64,000 nt of DNA from Acestrorhynchus altus (lineage: Eukaryota > Chordata > Actinopteri > Characiformes > Acestrorhynchidae). The notes below the pieces were generated by a model that saw nothing but the letters and a program-made list of their open reading frames with translations, ran no database searches and was not told the DNA's origin. The first letter of the stretch is position 1. Each line of letters opens with the position of its first letter. The DNA lies in contig CM067518.1 of assembly GCA_034509495.1 (NCBI GenBank), positions 6,731,028 through 6,795,027 on the forward strand. Direction: 5' to 3'. The translations under genes were made by a program, and so were the position numbers. Positions 36,301 to 48,454 of this stretch are shown piece by piece.

Positions 36301-39300
36301 GTTTGATTTGGTTCTTGTCACATACTTAGGTATTGTGTGAAAATTAGACTAATATTATGTCAAATTTATGCAGAAATATAGAAAATAAAGGGTCCAAGTG
36401 TACCTACAACTAGTGACTGGTGTGTTCAGAGGTTGGCTGTTGGATGGTTTAACAGATTCTATTGGAGAATGCAGTATTACTGAGTGGACTTAATGCCAGT
36501 TACTTCGTTATCTACAGGTTCAGCTGTGTTCCTGTGGACTTTGAGGTAGTCAATGTCAACTCTTCCTTAACTAACGAGGATGACATCAACAATGCCATCA
36601 CTGCTATTCGGCGAAATGGAGTTGCCCTCAAGGGTTTGTTTTGATATTAAAATTGAACATGTTTATCGGTTCTTGGTGATCATTCTTCAGCAGTTGCTTC
36701 ATGATGTATTCTATCCTCATTGTAGGGAACATAGAGACAAACCACACACTACCCCCTTCACACAAGTCAAGAAACAATCTTCTCCGGTAAGACTTGTATC
36801 AGTGATTAAGTTGTACTGCAAGAAAAGAGAAGGTTGCAGTGATTTTAGTGGAATTTGTGCATCTATAAATGGGATATACATAATATAAACAGTAGTCAGC
36901 TAAATGCAAATTATAGCAATGGAGAAAGTGGCTCAGACAGTATAACATTATGTAATGTAAACAGGTCTCTTAAAATGCTGTTTTCGTGGACTGAGGTTGG
37001 TAACATTGGTGGTTTCACTTAATTTGACAAGTGTCTCTTTCAGGCTGTAAATTCACCCCAGGTTCACTGGTCTGTCTCCCTCAGGACTGGCCTAGACCTA
37101 TATGCCAATGTAATGCACTGTCAGTCTCTTCCCGGGGTGCAGACACGCCACAAGAACATTGACATTGTCATCATTAGGGAGAACACAGAGGGCGAGTACA
37201 GCAGTCTGGAGCATGAGGTAAGCTCTGCCTCAGGGAATCCTGCCTCTTCATAGATTTTATTTGTATGCTACATTTATGGCTGTTGTTTTTTTTATGAGCA
37301 GTTCAATAAAATGAATATTAACAATTTATTGGCTGATATTGGCATTTTCATACACTACAACAACCTTTCTTATTCTTAAACTTTGTGTTCTCTAGAATTG
37401 AAAACTGTATATTACCTGTTTAGCATACCTGTATTAATAATAATGAGTTTGGTATGTGGAAGTGACTTATCATGAACTTCAGACACTTAATACCAAAGAA
37501 AATCTGACATAACTTTAAAAAAGGGCTGTAAACAGGCCAATGGTAAAACCCCCAAAGTGGGTTCATTCAGAGACAAAAAACCATGGTAATAGATAAGCTT
37601 GTAAAACTGTATCTGGCATTTTTGCCTCCGCCAACAACACCAGAAAATACTTAAATAAAACATTATATTATATCGTTTTACATTGTGATTGTGTGTCTGT
37701 GTTTATATTGCTGTGTTAGAGTGTACCTGGTGTAGTGGAATCTCTAAAGATCATCACACGTAACAACTCTCTGCGTATTGCGGACTACGCCTTTAGGCTG
37801 GCCAGAGAGAAGGGGCGACGCAGGGTCACTGCCGTACACAAGGCCAACATCATGTGAGTCATCTGTGGTGGCTTTATTCTGTGTGTCAATGCCTTCTTTC
37901 TGTCAATGCAGCTTACGCCTTAAAATGTAAAAATGTACATTGTATTTGGTCAGATCTGGACATCATTTATCACTTCTTTCATTTTAATAACCTAGCTAGA
38001 AAGTATATGTTCTCAGTATCTGCTGGTCTCCTTCTTTCTCAGTATGTCTGAAAAATGTATGCAGGCAGGGTAGAACAGAGCTAATTGGAGAATTTGTGCT
38101 TGGTATGTCACCATGACCATCAGTCATTATTGTTTTGCAATAGAGGGAGAAAAATTCCCTCTATCATCAATCAGAAGCACTTGAAGTGAGTTTTTGAAGT
38201 TTATTAGCTTGGGTTAGCAAAAGTAATTAATCTGACCCACCAGCCTGGGCTGATGAAAAGCTAACCTTGAGCTCCTCTGCCCCGTCTGAGAAGGACCCCG
38301 AGCTCTCCGGCCACCACTTCACATTGGCTACCCACTTTCTCACTTCTGGACCTGGATTAGTTTCCCACCCTGCCCTGGACTACTTGCCCACATGCTGTAA
38401 CCAACTATGCAGAAATTTACACAGACCTTATTTAGCTGCTACTGTTACTGTTGTGTCCACCATCGAACCAACATTACTTCAGTAAACCCTGAGTATTAGA
38501 ACAGATGTGTGGGGGTCCAGTGTCTCCTAACTATGTATTAGTAGTTGACCAGAGGAGGAGGGGTTCCCCCTTGTGAGACTGGTTCCTCCCAAGGTTTCTT
38601 CCCCCAGCTCTGTGGGAGTTTTTCCTTGCAACCATCGCCCTTTGGTTTGCTCACCAGGGGGTTTTCATGGGGTGTCCTAACTTTTTTGTGACAGTACTTT
38701 TTTTTGCTCTTTTTCCAAAATAAAAAGGACTCTGTATAAATAAAAAGTCCTGTATTTAAAATTAATTAAATGCATCAGCTGAAACTGAAATAAGTAGGTT
38801 TACTTTGTCAAAAGCAAACCATAGTCAATCTTATTTTATTTAATCTAATCTTATTTATTTTTATTTAAAAATATTTCAATAATAATAATAACAATAGCAA
38901 TAATAATAGATAGCTTGACAATTAGCAAGATAATTGTTATAATTATAATTTTTTTTCTATATTTGACAGTAGTCTTCAGGGCTCTGATGGTGAAATCTGA
39001 ACTTTGAAGATGGTTCTAACCATTTAAGTAAATTACATTTAAATATTACTTAAATCACCCCTGTGTCACTTTCTGTCAGTAACAGTACTCATTGTCTCAG
39101 TCTACACAAAAATAATCAAAACTAATACTTTGCATGGTACTGCAAAGTTCACGAAATGCAAATAAAATGGTGGTTAAAAATGTATTGAAAACCACATGTT
39201 CTATCAATAAAACTGAAACGTAGGGACAAAATATATGCTTGGTTTGCACCCCTCACTGTTTGTTTGTATACACTCCTGCTGGTTCACTCCAACAGACCTT

Positions 39301-42058
39301 CCATAGTCATCCTTATAATTGCAGTTGCACAATGCTTCTCTGTTCCCTCCTGTTTTGTTTGAGTCACTCATTGTATACAGATAATCATAAAATGTTTTTG
39401 CATTTAGTCCAGTGAAGAGATCTGCCATCTGTCTCTCTCACTGCTTTACGTTTTCCATCGTCAACAGGAAGCTGGCTGATGGGCTCTTCCTCCAGTGCTG
39501 TAAGGAGGTGGCATCTGGATACCCTGACATAAACTTTGACAGCATGATTGTAGATAACACCACCATGCAAGTAAGAATCTAACATAAGGGATGTCTAATA
39601 TAAAAGATGCTGTTTGATGCCTCTTTTTGTGTTATACTTTGAACTGTGATAAGCAAGAACTCAGTAAAGACAGTTTAAGATGGTGATTAAACAAGAGCTG
39701 GTTCATGTTTTGTTGGTGTCCCATTTATTGTCCTTCTCAGTTCATGTTCTAACTGTTTATTTCAGCTGGTTTCCAAGCCCCACCAGTTTGATGTCATGGT
39801 GATGCCCAATCTCTATGGCAACGTCGTCAGTAATGTGTGCGCGGGTCTAGTGGGAGGACCTGGCTTGGTACCTGGAGCCAACTATGGCAAAGATTATGCA
39901 GTATTTGAAACGGTGAGTTCACTTGAACCATGGTGTTTAGAGGTGAATCTTTGACTAATTTACTGTAAAAGTAAAAAAAGACTATAATAAATTAAAAAAT
40001 CGATCATGTGGCCAGGATGTTTACCAACCCCACTTGAGTCCCAAATCCCAATTTTTGAAGTAGGAACTGTGGCTAACAGTAATCTTATGATGGAAGCTTA
40101 TATGTATGTATGTAATTACATGTATATGCATATGCATGCAGTATCTGAGGTAATGTCAAGTAAAGAGGGCTAACAAAATGATGTAAGAGATGACCATCAG
40201 CCATCAGGAAAGAGATTTAATTAAGGTAGCACTGTTTTTGGAATTGATTGCGAATGAAGTTATTTCTTCCTGGCAGGCTACTAGGAACACTGGAAAGAGT
40301 ATTGCTGGCCGGAACATTGCCAACCCCACTGCAATGCTACTGGCCAGTTGTCTCATGTTGGACCACCTCAAGTAAGTGGTCTGTCAGACTAATTTGCAGT
40401 TATTGATTTCAATTTTCGTTTAGTGTTTGATCTTTTTAGGGTCTAATTCATCATCTCATGGTTTTTTTTTAACATTTAAGAAGTATTTTATTACCAAAGA
40501 GAGAAACATTAACTAGTTTTGAATTAAACTACAGCATCAAGCGTGATTACACTGTCAGTAGTGATTTTTACTATTTTACTTTGTTTTTTTTACTTCTGTT
40601 TTTGGAGCATGAACTGTACTCCTTTAACTCATGCTGCCATGTAATTTTTCCTGGACTTTCTCTAGACTTCATGAGTATGCCAGTATGATCCGCAGTGCCA
40701 TCTTCACTACTATGGATGAGACTAAGGTAAGGCATAATCAAACTTTCTGTTGTCTTTTATGTTCAAGGAATATACCTTAAAGACATGCTTCCAGAAGGGA
40801 CTTGTCTTTATGTTTTTTAGAACCTGGAGTACTTCTATAACAGCTTTGTGTGTATTTAATTTCAGTGTATATATATCTAACCAGGTCAAGTGGTTTGTTC
40901 CAATTTTTTATATAAGGTACGGCCCTTGCTTTTATATTCATAAAGCATCAGAACTTGCCCAGGTGCTTCACATCCTTTGGCGTTACCTCAGTCCCATATC
41001 CATCATTGCTCTCCCATGGCAACTTGCTCCTTAATTAGCCTGGTAAATTTCCAGAGAGTGAGCTTAGATGAACTCACAGAGCAGGCATTTGAATACCATG
41101 GCTTAGGAGGAGTGCTGATTAAACCTGGGTTCTAGGGTGTAATCATTTACTAATTAAGTCATGTTTTATATTAATACCTGCAAATGTATTTATTGAACTC
41201 TATATTTAATGTTTGACACTGAAATAGGACAATGGTGGTTCTGTGGTTAGACCATTGGGTTACTGATCACAAGATTGTGGGTTCAATATCCGTATCTTGC
41301 CACTGTTGGGCTCTTGAACATGGTGCTTAACCCTCTCTACTCCAGGAATGCTGTAACACTATCTGAAATTAATTAATTTATTCCATTTGTTTAGTCAGAA
41401 ATGTTTTGTAGTAAAACCTAGTAGCAGTTTGAGATTCTATATCAGCATTGACAGATACTTTTGCACTAAACATTTATGCACTATGTGCCTCAGTACTCTG
41501 CAGAGCAGCTCAGTAATATGACGTGGTCTGTTACTGTGTTCCTGTCGCTCCTAAATATTTCCACTCACATTTGATCTAGATATCTAGAAGGGAAGAAATG
41601 TCACCAGCTTTTGCAATGGTATCCAGTGAACTGTTTTGAGCAACCCATTCTACAAATATTTGTAAAGGCAGATTGCATGTCTAGGTTCTTAAATGTATAT
41701 ACCTGTGGCAATGGGACTTGAAATGCCTGAATTCAGTGTTTAAAAAGTGTGTCCCAGTGTATCAGTATGAATACTCTATGTACATCAAAGTTTTTTTTTG
41801 GTTTTTTTTTAGAAAAATGAATCACATTTTAGCCACTAGCAAAGCAATAATCATACTTTTCAAACCACACATAAATAAAGCAATTGAAGAAATATATAGC
41901 TATCAATTGTACTGTACATCAACATGTAATAACACTTTTTTTTTGCCATGTTGTAGTTGCACACAGCGGACATTGGGGGGCAGGGCACTACTGCTGAAGT
42001 TGTACAGTCTGTCATGAGGAACATCCAGAGCGGCGGACCCCTGACCACCGAGCTGTAG
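33386..42058 (+). CDS. idh3g: idh3g: isocitrate dehydrogenase (NAD+) 3 gamma subunit, complete
   Basis: IDH3 is the mitochondrial TCA-cycle enzyme converting isocitrate to 2-oxoglutarate; gamma is the regulatory subunit answering to citrate and ADP (family knowledge). Exons: 33386-33460, 33961-34002, 35041-35052, 35138-35235, 36518-36633, 36726-36786, 37085-37217, 37720-37853, 39468-39570, 39766-39912, 40277-40371, 40666-40726, 41957-42058. All have AG/GT borders and compatible phases, totalling 1179 nt and 392 residues (human 393). Residues 1-39 are basic and form a likely mitochondrial targeting peptide. Then come RYGGRHTVTLIPGDGIGPE (48-66), ETNHTLPPSHKSRNN, RENTEGEYSSLEHE (from 166), AVHKANIM, DNTTMQ (253-258), PNLYGN (272-277), ATRNTGKSIAGRNIANPTA and IGGQGTT (365-371). 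The alignment follows gamma rather than alpha or beta. The start at 33386 is the first ATG that gives a targeting peptide; an in-frame ATG at 33272 would add 38 less typical residues. Confidence 0.96.
33461..35137. other. idh3g introns 1-3
   Basis: Besides the two small exons at 33961-34002 and 35041-35052, this stretch holds short GT runs near 34045 and 34635 and a CpG-rich patch at 33530-33740. Confidence 0.6.
35041..35052 (+). other. idh3g: idh3g 12-nt micro-exon (GKII)
   Basis: GGAAAAATCATA lies between a pyrimidine tract ending CACCATCAG and a consensus donor GTAAGT. It is phase 0 on both sides and encodes GKII, aligning to the QTI stretch just before PPSAKYGG in the human gamma subunit. 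Confidence 0.8.
35832..36402. mobile_element. MITE with long terminal inverted repeats in idh3g intron 4
   Basis: The left end (GTGGTGCTTGGATG, GAACCCTTTAGAATTTTC) and right end (GCAGAAATATAGAAAA, GGGTCCAAGTG) are inverted copies. Inner arms such as AATCCAATATTACTTATGTG and GTAATATTGGGTCATA also pair. There is no transposase. It matches from memory the ends of a Tc1-type fish transposon. Confidence 0.75.
38245..38670. repeat. dispersed fish repeat in idh3g intron 8
   Basis: The segment with GGTTCCTCCCAAGGTTTCTT and GGGAGTTTTTCCTTGC is a sequence I recognise as recurrent in fish genomes. I cannot name its class. The local reading frame is not a gene. Confidence 0.45.
38700..39467. other. idh3g intron 8, 3' portion
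   Basis: AT-rich, with a TAA/ATA-rich patch at 38840-38950. No exon or element recognised. Confidence 0.5.
41228..41365 (+). mobile_element. tRNA-derived SINE in the last idh3g intron
   Basis: A tRNA-like head has an A-box-like TGTGGTTAGACCATTGGG and a B-box-like GGGTTCAATATCC. It is followed by CCACTGTTGGGCTCTTGAAC and CTTAACCCTCTCTACTCC, the body typical of fish HE1-type SINEs. The 3' tail is not clear. Confidence 0.7.
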
Positions 42059-43160
42059 TCACAGTAACTCAACACCACTCCAAATTGGCTCGGTACTGCT
42101 TCTCACATACTGTTGTTTACTAAAAAGATTTTCTAATTTGTATTAATTAAACAGGGATTCAGGGAACAGGGATGATGTTTTTTTATGTACCATTTTGCTT
42201 TTCATAATGTGGTCTGATGGTTATGACTTAAGCACGCATGGCCTGACATAGTTGCTCTTTTTGTTTTCATGTAATCACATTTTAAGTTTGATTTTCACCT
42301 AGCAAATTTTGTTTCTTCCACAGATGGACTGGCTTCTTGTGGACCTCACCCTTTCTTTGTTTTGAATAGAGTTTTTCCAAGTGAACCCAATTGAGCTTTT
42401 ACCATTAAGCCAGCTATTCAGATGTGAGGGATTGGAGAGAGGATCAAAACATCTTTATACCACTTCGATGTGCAGTAGCTCAGGAGATGGTTTGGATCCC
42501 ATTGTATTTGCGTGACTTTGCCTCAATTGGTTTCCATCTTGGATCAACTTAATGCTTGTGATGTATCTGAACAGTTATGTTTGTCTTTTTTTATATTATT
42601 TATTTTCTGGCCTACATAATAATTGAGGGGAAAAAAACATTCCATTGTTAACTTGTGTTTGAATGTAAGAGGAAATTTAAAGCATACTTTGCTTCAGTAT
42701 TTAGCTCCTACAGGCAAAATTTAGTGCTGGTATATTTATCTGATCATTATAATCAAATGAGAACACTTCAGTCCACCTAACTAAAACGCTTGTTTTATTA
42801 ATTACACAAAGCAAGTGAGATTTGTTCTTACAGTTCTAATGTGGTACCTGACTGCTGCAAGGCTGGTATTCAAGCCACATTCACAGTATAGATCTCCAAG
42901 TGATCTTTCACTCAATACTGTACTATATGATGTTTGTTTGTTTTTGTTTTCTTGCACACACATCTCATCTAACAGTATTCCTCTATCATACTGTAAACGT
43001 TTTTCTTCAAACCAGCACTTTACAAAAATTTCCATTGGAAGTGGCATACTGTAATTTCACTGAAATTATCTGATATAACAGTTAAAGACTGGACTGGACT
43101 GAGGTCACAGAGGTCCTGTGTGATATGAGTCATTGATAATAAAATGTTTTCCCAACTCTG
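42059..43160 (+). other. idh3g: idh3g 3' UTR
   Basis: Non-coding sequence runs from the TAG at 42056-42058 to about 15-20 nt after the poly(A) signal. No other signal of equal quality lies earlier in the right context. Confidence 0.65.
43138..43143 (+). promoter_or_regulatory. idh3g polyadenylation signal AATAAA
   Basis: A canonical AATAAA followed by a T/GT-rich stretch (GGGTTTGTTTCTTATGTTTG), as expected downstream of a cleavage site. Confidence 0.7.
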
Positions 43161-43164
43161 GGGT

Positions 43165-44200
43165 TTGTTTCTTATGTTTGTATAATTTTGCATGTTGAAC
43201 TTTCACAGAGGTGTAGATCTCCAGTAGCACTAATTTTGTGAAGTTGCTAACATACAGACAGGCCACATGGGATACATTTTAATTAAAGCAGAAATTGTTC
43301 TCTTATTCCTGGAGGCCCATCATGCTTTGTTTTGGCAGCTGAGAAGTACCAAACTCTGTGCCTGCTCAAATTGCTCTTGAGAAATACCTCTCTAGGAGAC
43401 AGTTAGCTGCCAAACATTCTCACCAGGAAGATTTTACTTGAGTCGTTGCCATGCTCTCAGCATTTCTTTGCTTATTTGGAGGTAGTGCGGTTTTATGTCC
43501 ATACCCATATGCTGTGGTTTAAGTAGGGTGAGGGTGGCAGCATGTCACACAATTCAATTTTAGTTTAAGGACTTAACATCAGTTTCATATAGCCATTAGT
43601 TGCATAAATGCATGCAAATATAAAGCCATTCAGCGTCTCGCCTGAATGTAAAAACAAAGTACATCATACTTGCTCACCAGCGGGCAATCACCAAGCACTT
43701 CTCTTGAAAGTTTAGGATGGCACCACTCCACACATACAGATTCACTCTACACTCCCCTCCCCCAAGTCAAAGAAACTCCATCACATAATTACAGCAATTA
43801 ACTGCAAACACGTGTTAATGCTTGAACAAATGAAGACATAGACCACAGGGAGGAAAACAGTGAAGTTACTGTGGTCTGTTCACATGCTTTGGAGTGTTGA
43901 AAGAGAAGTTAAAAATGTCACATTATTTTTAAGCTGCTGAATGCTGAAAACAGCCTTAGCAAATTACAGTGTGGCATGAGTCTAATTCATAATGAGGTAG
44001 TGATGGAAATGGTATTCCTAAAGCTGTATTGCAGCGATCGGAGATGGATTTAATTTAATCTGTTTTCCCTCAGTCCAAACAATCAGTCAAGATGTCTGAA
44101 ATTTGGCTTTATGTTTTGGGCAACAAAATAAAATAAAATAAAAACAGGCTTCAAGATGACACGGTGATGATTTACAATCTGCCATAACATTACAACCACA
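43165..44200. other. intergenic DNA
   Basis: No gene or nameable element seen. Confidence 0.5.
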
Positions 44201-44204
44201 GGTT

Positions 44205-44575
44205 AATTGAATACTCTTCAGCTGAGATATTCCAGAATTTGCTGGTATTTGATTGAATCCATCCCCTACCAGTGAAATGTTCCTGGTGCCACTAGGTCAG
44301 GGCTAGGTAATTCTGGTCCTAGAGTGGCACACTCCTGCACAGTTTTGTGCTTTTCTTGTTCAAGTACACCTGATTCAGCTGACCTAATTGCTAGATTTAA
44401 TAAAGATTTAATAAACTAGCAAACTGTGCAGAAGTCTGGCACTAGGTTTGCTTACACCTGCACTAGGTGCAACACAACCCCAAAGCATGATCAGTCCACT
44501 CCCATGCGTAACAGGTGGAGAGGTGTTCTTTTCATAAAGTATGGTCCCTTTTTTCATCACCTTCATGTTCATTTT
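44205..44575 (-). mobile_element. Tc1-like fragment split by a nested MITE
   Basis: CCAGTGAAATGTTCCTGGTGCC and, after an interruption, CAACACAACCCCAAAGCATGA plus GGTGGAGAGGTGTTCTTTTC match the same family as the fossil at 61.55-62.17 kb. The interruption is a separate element. Confidence 0.65.
44297..44439. mobile_element. nested MITE, 143 bp
   Basis: Inverted ends GTGGCACACTCCTGCACAGT and AACTGTGCAGAAGTCTGGCA flank the insert. CACTAGG occurs directly at 44290-44296 and 44440-44446 as a possible target duplication. A third CACTAGG at 44461 leaves the exact right border uncertain. Confidence 0.65.
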
Positions 44576-44599
44576 AACTTAATCTCTCTTAGGACTTAT

Positions 44600-45250
44600 T
44601 TGTAGAACAGGGGTCACCAGCCAGGTAGCAAAAAAGGTAGCACTCCAGGAACAGGGTTGGTTCCCCTTTTCTAGAATTTAGATCAAGGTCCACAACTCCA
44701 GTGCTGGAGGACTCGTCTCCAGCAAAGAACCCTGGGGTCCCAATCTGATCAAGTAGACTGGGATGTGGACCAATCTGTGCATTTTTAATGGATCAGGTAT
44801 CACCGGGTTAAGCAATCCAGGTCTTGGGGTGCCAGATTCCAGAAGTCTGGAACTTCAGAACCAGGATTGTTTGTCCCTGCGGTATTGGCTTTTAAAGTTT
44901 CAGTGCAGTTCTGATTCTTAGTTTTGTTATAGCAGAGTGCAGTGGCATCCTCTAAGCAAGAAGTTCTCAACCTCTTCCATCTCATGGCCCACCTGAAAGA
45001 ATAAAAGCCCACAAAAATAAAACAAAACTCAACTTTGTTTACAAAGATGTTAACACTGAAAACATGAGAATTAGGGCCTAAACAGTAGCTTCATGAACAC
45101 ATCTGTTCCAAATATCATCTAATAACATCTAGTTAACAAAATGGACTTAATTTTAGTCTGCCCTTAGCACCATTAGCATTAGCATAGCATAAATTACTTT
45201 TGCCACAGTAGGAAGTCTGAGTGAGGAGCTTCTCAGAAGATACCAAAACA
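44600..45250. repeat. cluster of MITE-like palindromic and hAT-like repeats
   Basis: CTCCAGGAACAGGGTTGG and GAACTTCAGAACCAGGATTG suggest inverted ends. The core ATCTGATCAAGTAGACTGGG ... TTTTAATGGATCAGG recurs at about 56.61-56.68 kb. From 44960 the sequence matches the hAT-like family of 3725-4258. Confidence 0.5.
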
Positions 45251-46260
45251 TTTGTTTGGAACTATTTTACAATGGAACACAATTTAATGCAATATCTGTA
45301 AATAAGTGATTTGACAGGTCATAGCATTTTGTCACCAGTTTGTAGCATTTTTATTACAGACAGCATTGTACGCTCCCGTTCCTTGTGTTTGTTATTTTTT
45401 AAAGCTACCCCTGACACTTAATTTGTGACCTTATTTGGGCAAACAAAATAAAGAGCTTTATTGTATCTGATAAGTCCAGTGAAGCTACTTGCTCTCAATT
45501 CCTCCATTCCAAATAGTTACACTGTGTACAGTTCAACAGTAGAATGTAACTGCTGCATCCTTTAAGGTCGAACAGAAGGTTATGGTAAGAGGACAGCTTC
45601 ACCTTTCCTTAGCTCAGAGCCTTTTTGTAAATGTGATGCAGCAAGAGCACAAAGACAACAGTTAAAAGCAATTGTTAGTTAATATCTCAGACGATTTAAA
45701 CCACTCTTACATAAAATGTTTGAAACAGTCTATTTCCTGCATTTTTTGGACAAACCACTAAAAAACCAATTTACTTGTACTTGTGCAACAACAAAGATAT
45801 TCTGTTCCATTTTATTCATTTGGGGAAATATGCCCTCAACCTGTCTTTACTCTTGAATTATGGCTGATAAGAAACAAAAGTATTGTGAAACTATTTTGTT
45901 CTACCAAATGGCGTGTTTTAAAGAAACTGGGAGCAGAATGGTTAGTTAGGCTGGATTATAAGATATTAAACACATAATAAAGTTTTAAAACAGTATTAAC
46001 AAAACATCATACATCAGTTTAGAATTTTTCATAGCGTAAACTGTTTACTAAAAATAGAGCAATTTCACTTTAACGAACAGCTCATCTTACCTAAGTTAAA
46101 TAGTATGACTGTATTATTTATACAAACACAAAGATAAGGGACTCTGAATTGATCAGGGTCAAAATAACTGATTGAGACATGCTTAGCTAGAAAATACTAA
46201 GGGATCTAAAGGACAACTGGCAAACCAGGGTCAGGGTTATGGACGCCCAAAAGCTCACTG
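45250..46260. other. intergenic DNA
   Basis: No gene or nameable element seen. Confidence 0.5.
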
Positions 46261-46269
46261 AAGCATATG

Positions 46270-46420
46270 GGGAGCAAAGGTTATCCTGTTTATTCCGCAA
46301 GACCTCTGAATGTCATTGCCTTCATAGGTCAGAGCTGTTTTGGCAGGAAAGATGGAGCTACACAATATGAGGCAGGAGGTTTTAATGTTGTGGTTGATCA
46401 ACATAGTCATGTAGATTGTA
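46270..46420 (-). mobile_element. short Tc1-family end fragment
   Basis: GACCTCTGAATGTCATTGCC and GGAGGTTTTAATGTTGTGGT resemble end sequence of a Tc1-type fish family. GTTTTAATGTTGTGG parallels GGTGTTAATGTTCTGG at the right end of the 47.5-48.25 kb fossil. Confidence 0.4.
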
Positions 46421-47401
46421 CCTATTTGATGATTTTGCCAAATTGTTGAAATTTAGACTTAATTACATACATTGCAGTCATGTTAGAAGAAGGCTCTTTT
46501 TAGACCTGTTTGTAGATGTTTAGAGTGAGCAATGGAAGATGGAAAAAGTCTGGGAAAGCAGGAATGGACAGAACTTGAGGAGAGTTGGAGAATGTAGATT
46601 AATAAAGGTCGGGTCAGGAGACTGCTGGGAAGAATCAGCAAGTATACTTTGGCACTACAATGCTTTCATCTCCATCTCCACAAAAAGTCCTCCTGTCTGT
46701 CACCAGATGGGTCCTTGGAGACAAATCATTAGTTAACACACATTGATCTATTGTTCTATGAATGAGTTCCATCTTTAAGTCTGACTGCACTTGTTTTTAG
46801 CCATATTTCCCTGTTACTTCTTGCTTGAACCCTTAGATTTCCTCCAAGTTTCATCCATCTTGCATTTCACCTCTGACCTCCTGTCTGTCCTTGATGTTCG
46901 CATTGGGCTTCTCCATCCAATGCTTTCACCCATAGGTCAGACTCAGAGGGAGCCTGTATGACTCACTGGGTTGGCAAGCAGGACCCTGTCAATGGGAGCG
47001 AGTTGCAAAAGAACAGAAACACATGTCACTGGACTAGAAATTTAATCCAGCTGATGGCACTGTTTGTGATAGAAACCATATTTATTTGAAAAGCTGTTGC
47101 TTACACAAAACTGGATACGTGCACAGTGCAAATCCATTCCCAAAAAGTACTAACCATTCCCTGAACAAGGCATAACCTAATGCAAATTATATATTTACAT
47201 GCCAAAAGTCATGGGATAGCAGTGTGTACATTGGTTATGAAGTGGTAATCTTAGGGCATTGCTCGGGAATGGTGTTATCTTGGGAGTGAGGTTCGGCAAG
47301 ATGTCATAAATGATCAGAGTTTGAGCGAGTTATGATAGTAGGTGTTGGATGGGACATTCCATTTTCAAAGTTGAAATATTCTAAGTAAACAGCAAAGCAC
47401 T

Positions 47402-47462
47402 TTTGTAAGTCGCTCTGGATAAGGGCGTCTGCTAAATGCCGCAAATGTAAATGTAAATGTAA
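47402..47462 (+). repeat. SINE/L2 3' tail with TGTAA repeats
   Basis: GTAAGTCGCTCTGGATAAGG, GCGTCTGCTAAATG, then several TGTAAA units: the classic tail shared by fish L2 LINEs and their SINEs. Confidence 0.85.
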
Positions 47463-47469
47463 ATTCTGG

Positions 47470-48255
47470 ACAACTTGACCTTGATGGTATGAAGCATTGT
47501 TCTGCTGGAATATCCCATCATTGTGGGGGCAAGTTCATGAAGGTGATGATAACCAAGTAGTGAAACAAGATCAATGAGATGTTTTGAACCACCATGCCTG
47601 GTTGACAGCTGGGGTCCATGGCTTTATGTGGTCTGTGCCACACGTGGACCATGCTGGACAGTGTTCATGTACTCCACAAGACCTCTGAAGGTGTCCTGTG
47701 GTATCTGGCACCAAGATGTTAGCAGCAGATTCTTTATGTCCTGTAAATTGTGATGTGGAGCCTCCATGGGTCACAACAGTGATCCTTAGGTGCCTGACCC
47801 AACTGTCCTTTCTGAGATCATTTTTGATAGATAGGGTGATGTAATGGTGATTGGGACCTAAGGTCAAATGGGAGAGTATAGTTACACAAGGTTATTTTCT
47901 TGCCTAAAGGATAAACCTCATTTCTTTCTCAAATGGATAGATATCATCTTCAGTATTACAGAAATGTATCATATGATGAGATATTTTTTTTTATTTATGG
48001 CAAGAAAGCTTACAAAAGGCAGACATTCAACAACTGCCCCAATCACCCTTAACTGACCCTACTGATAGTTGCATACCAGGAAAAAGAAACACAACTGCCT
48101 GATGTTTTGGAGATGTTCTGACCCAGTTGTCTAACTTGCCCAACTTCCCCTGCTTTTATCAACTTCCAGAACTGATCATTTGCTGCCTTCACAGATGCCC
48201 TGTTTTCCCACTTCATCAATGAGTGGTGTTAATGTTCTGGCTATTGTTTTATTGA
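47470..48255 (-). mobile_element. Tc1-like transposon fossil
   Basis: On the minus strand the segment around 47680-47770 decodes in pieces to a Tc1 transposase C-terminus (NLQDLKDLLL-like, then a PDTTGHL stretch). GATGTTTTGGAGATGTTCTG with ACCCAGTTGTCTAACTTGCC near 48100 corresponds to the N-terminal helix region of the same family. Frameshifts and stops are frequent. Confidence 0.6.
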
Positions 48256-48334
48256 ATGTCAATGAATGTGTATTACCAAAACCTGAACACCCCTGTTTTA
48301 CTGAAGAAACTTCTCTTGGCCTGTAGAACAATAT

Positions 48335-48450
48335 CATTGCACATGTGGGGCAGTGGTTAGAGTTGAGAGTTTACTCTGCTACTGTTGGGTCCTTGAGCAA
48401 GGCTCTTAACACCTCTCTGCTTCAGAGGCACCACAACATGACTATAATCC
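48335..48450 (+). mobile_element. tRNA-derived SINE fragment
   Basis: GGGGCAGTGGTTAGAG and CTACTGTTGGGTCCTTGAGC with AAGGCTCTTAACACC match the SINE at 41.2 kb. The B box is deleted. Confidence 0.65.
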
Positions 48451-48454
48451 TGGC

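Noticed and set aside
36462..36644. 60-codon frame as a separate small gene
   Set aside because: It is idh3g exon 5 read together with its flanking intron.
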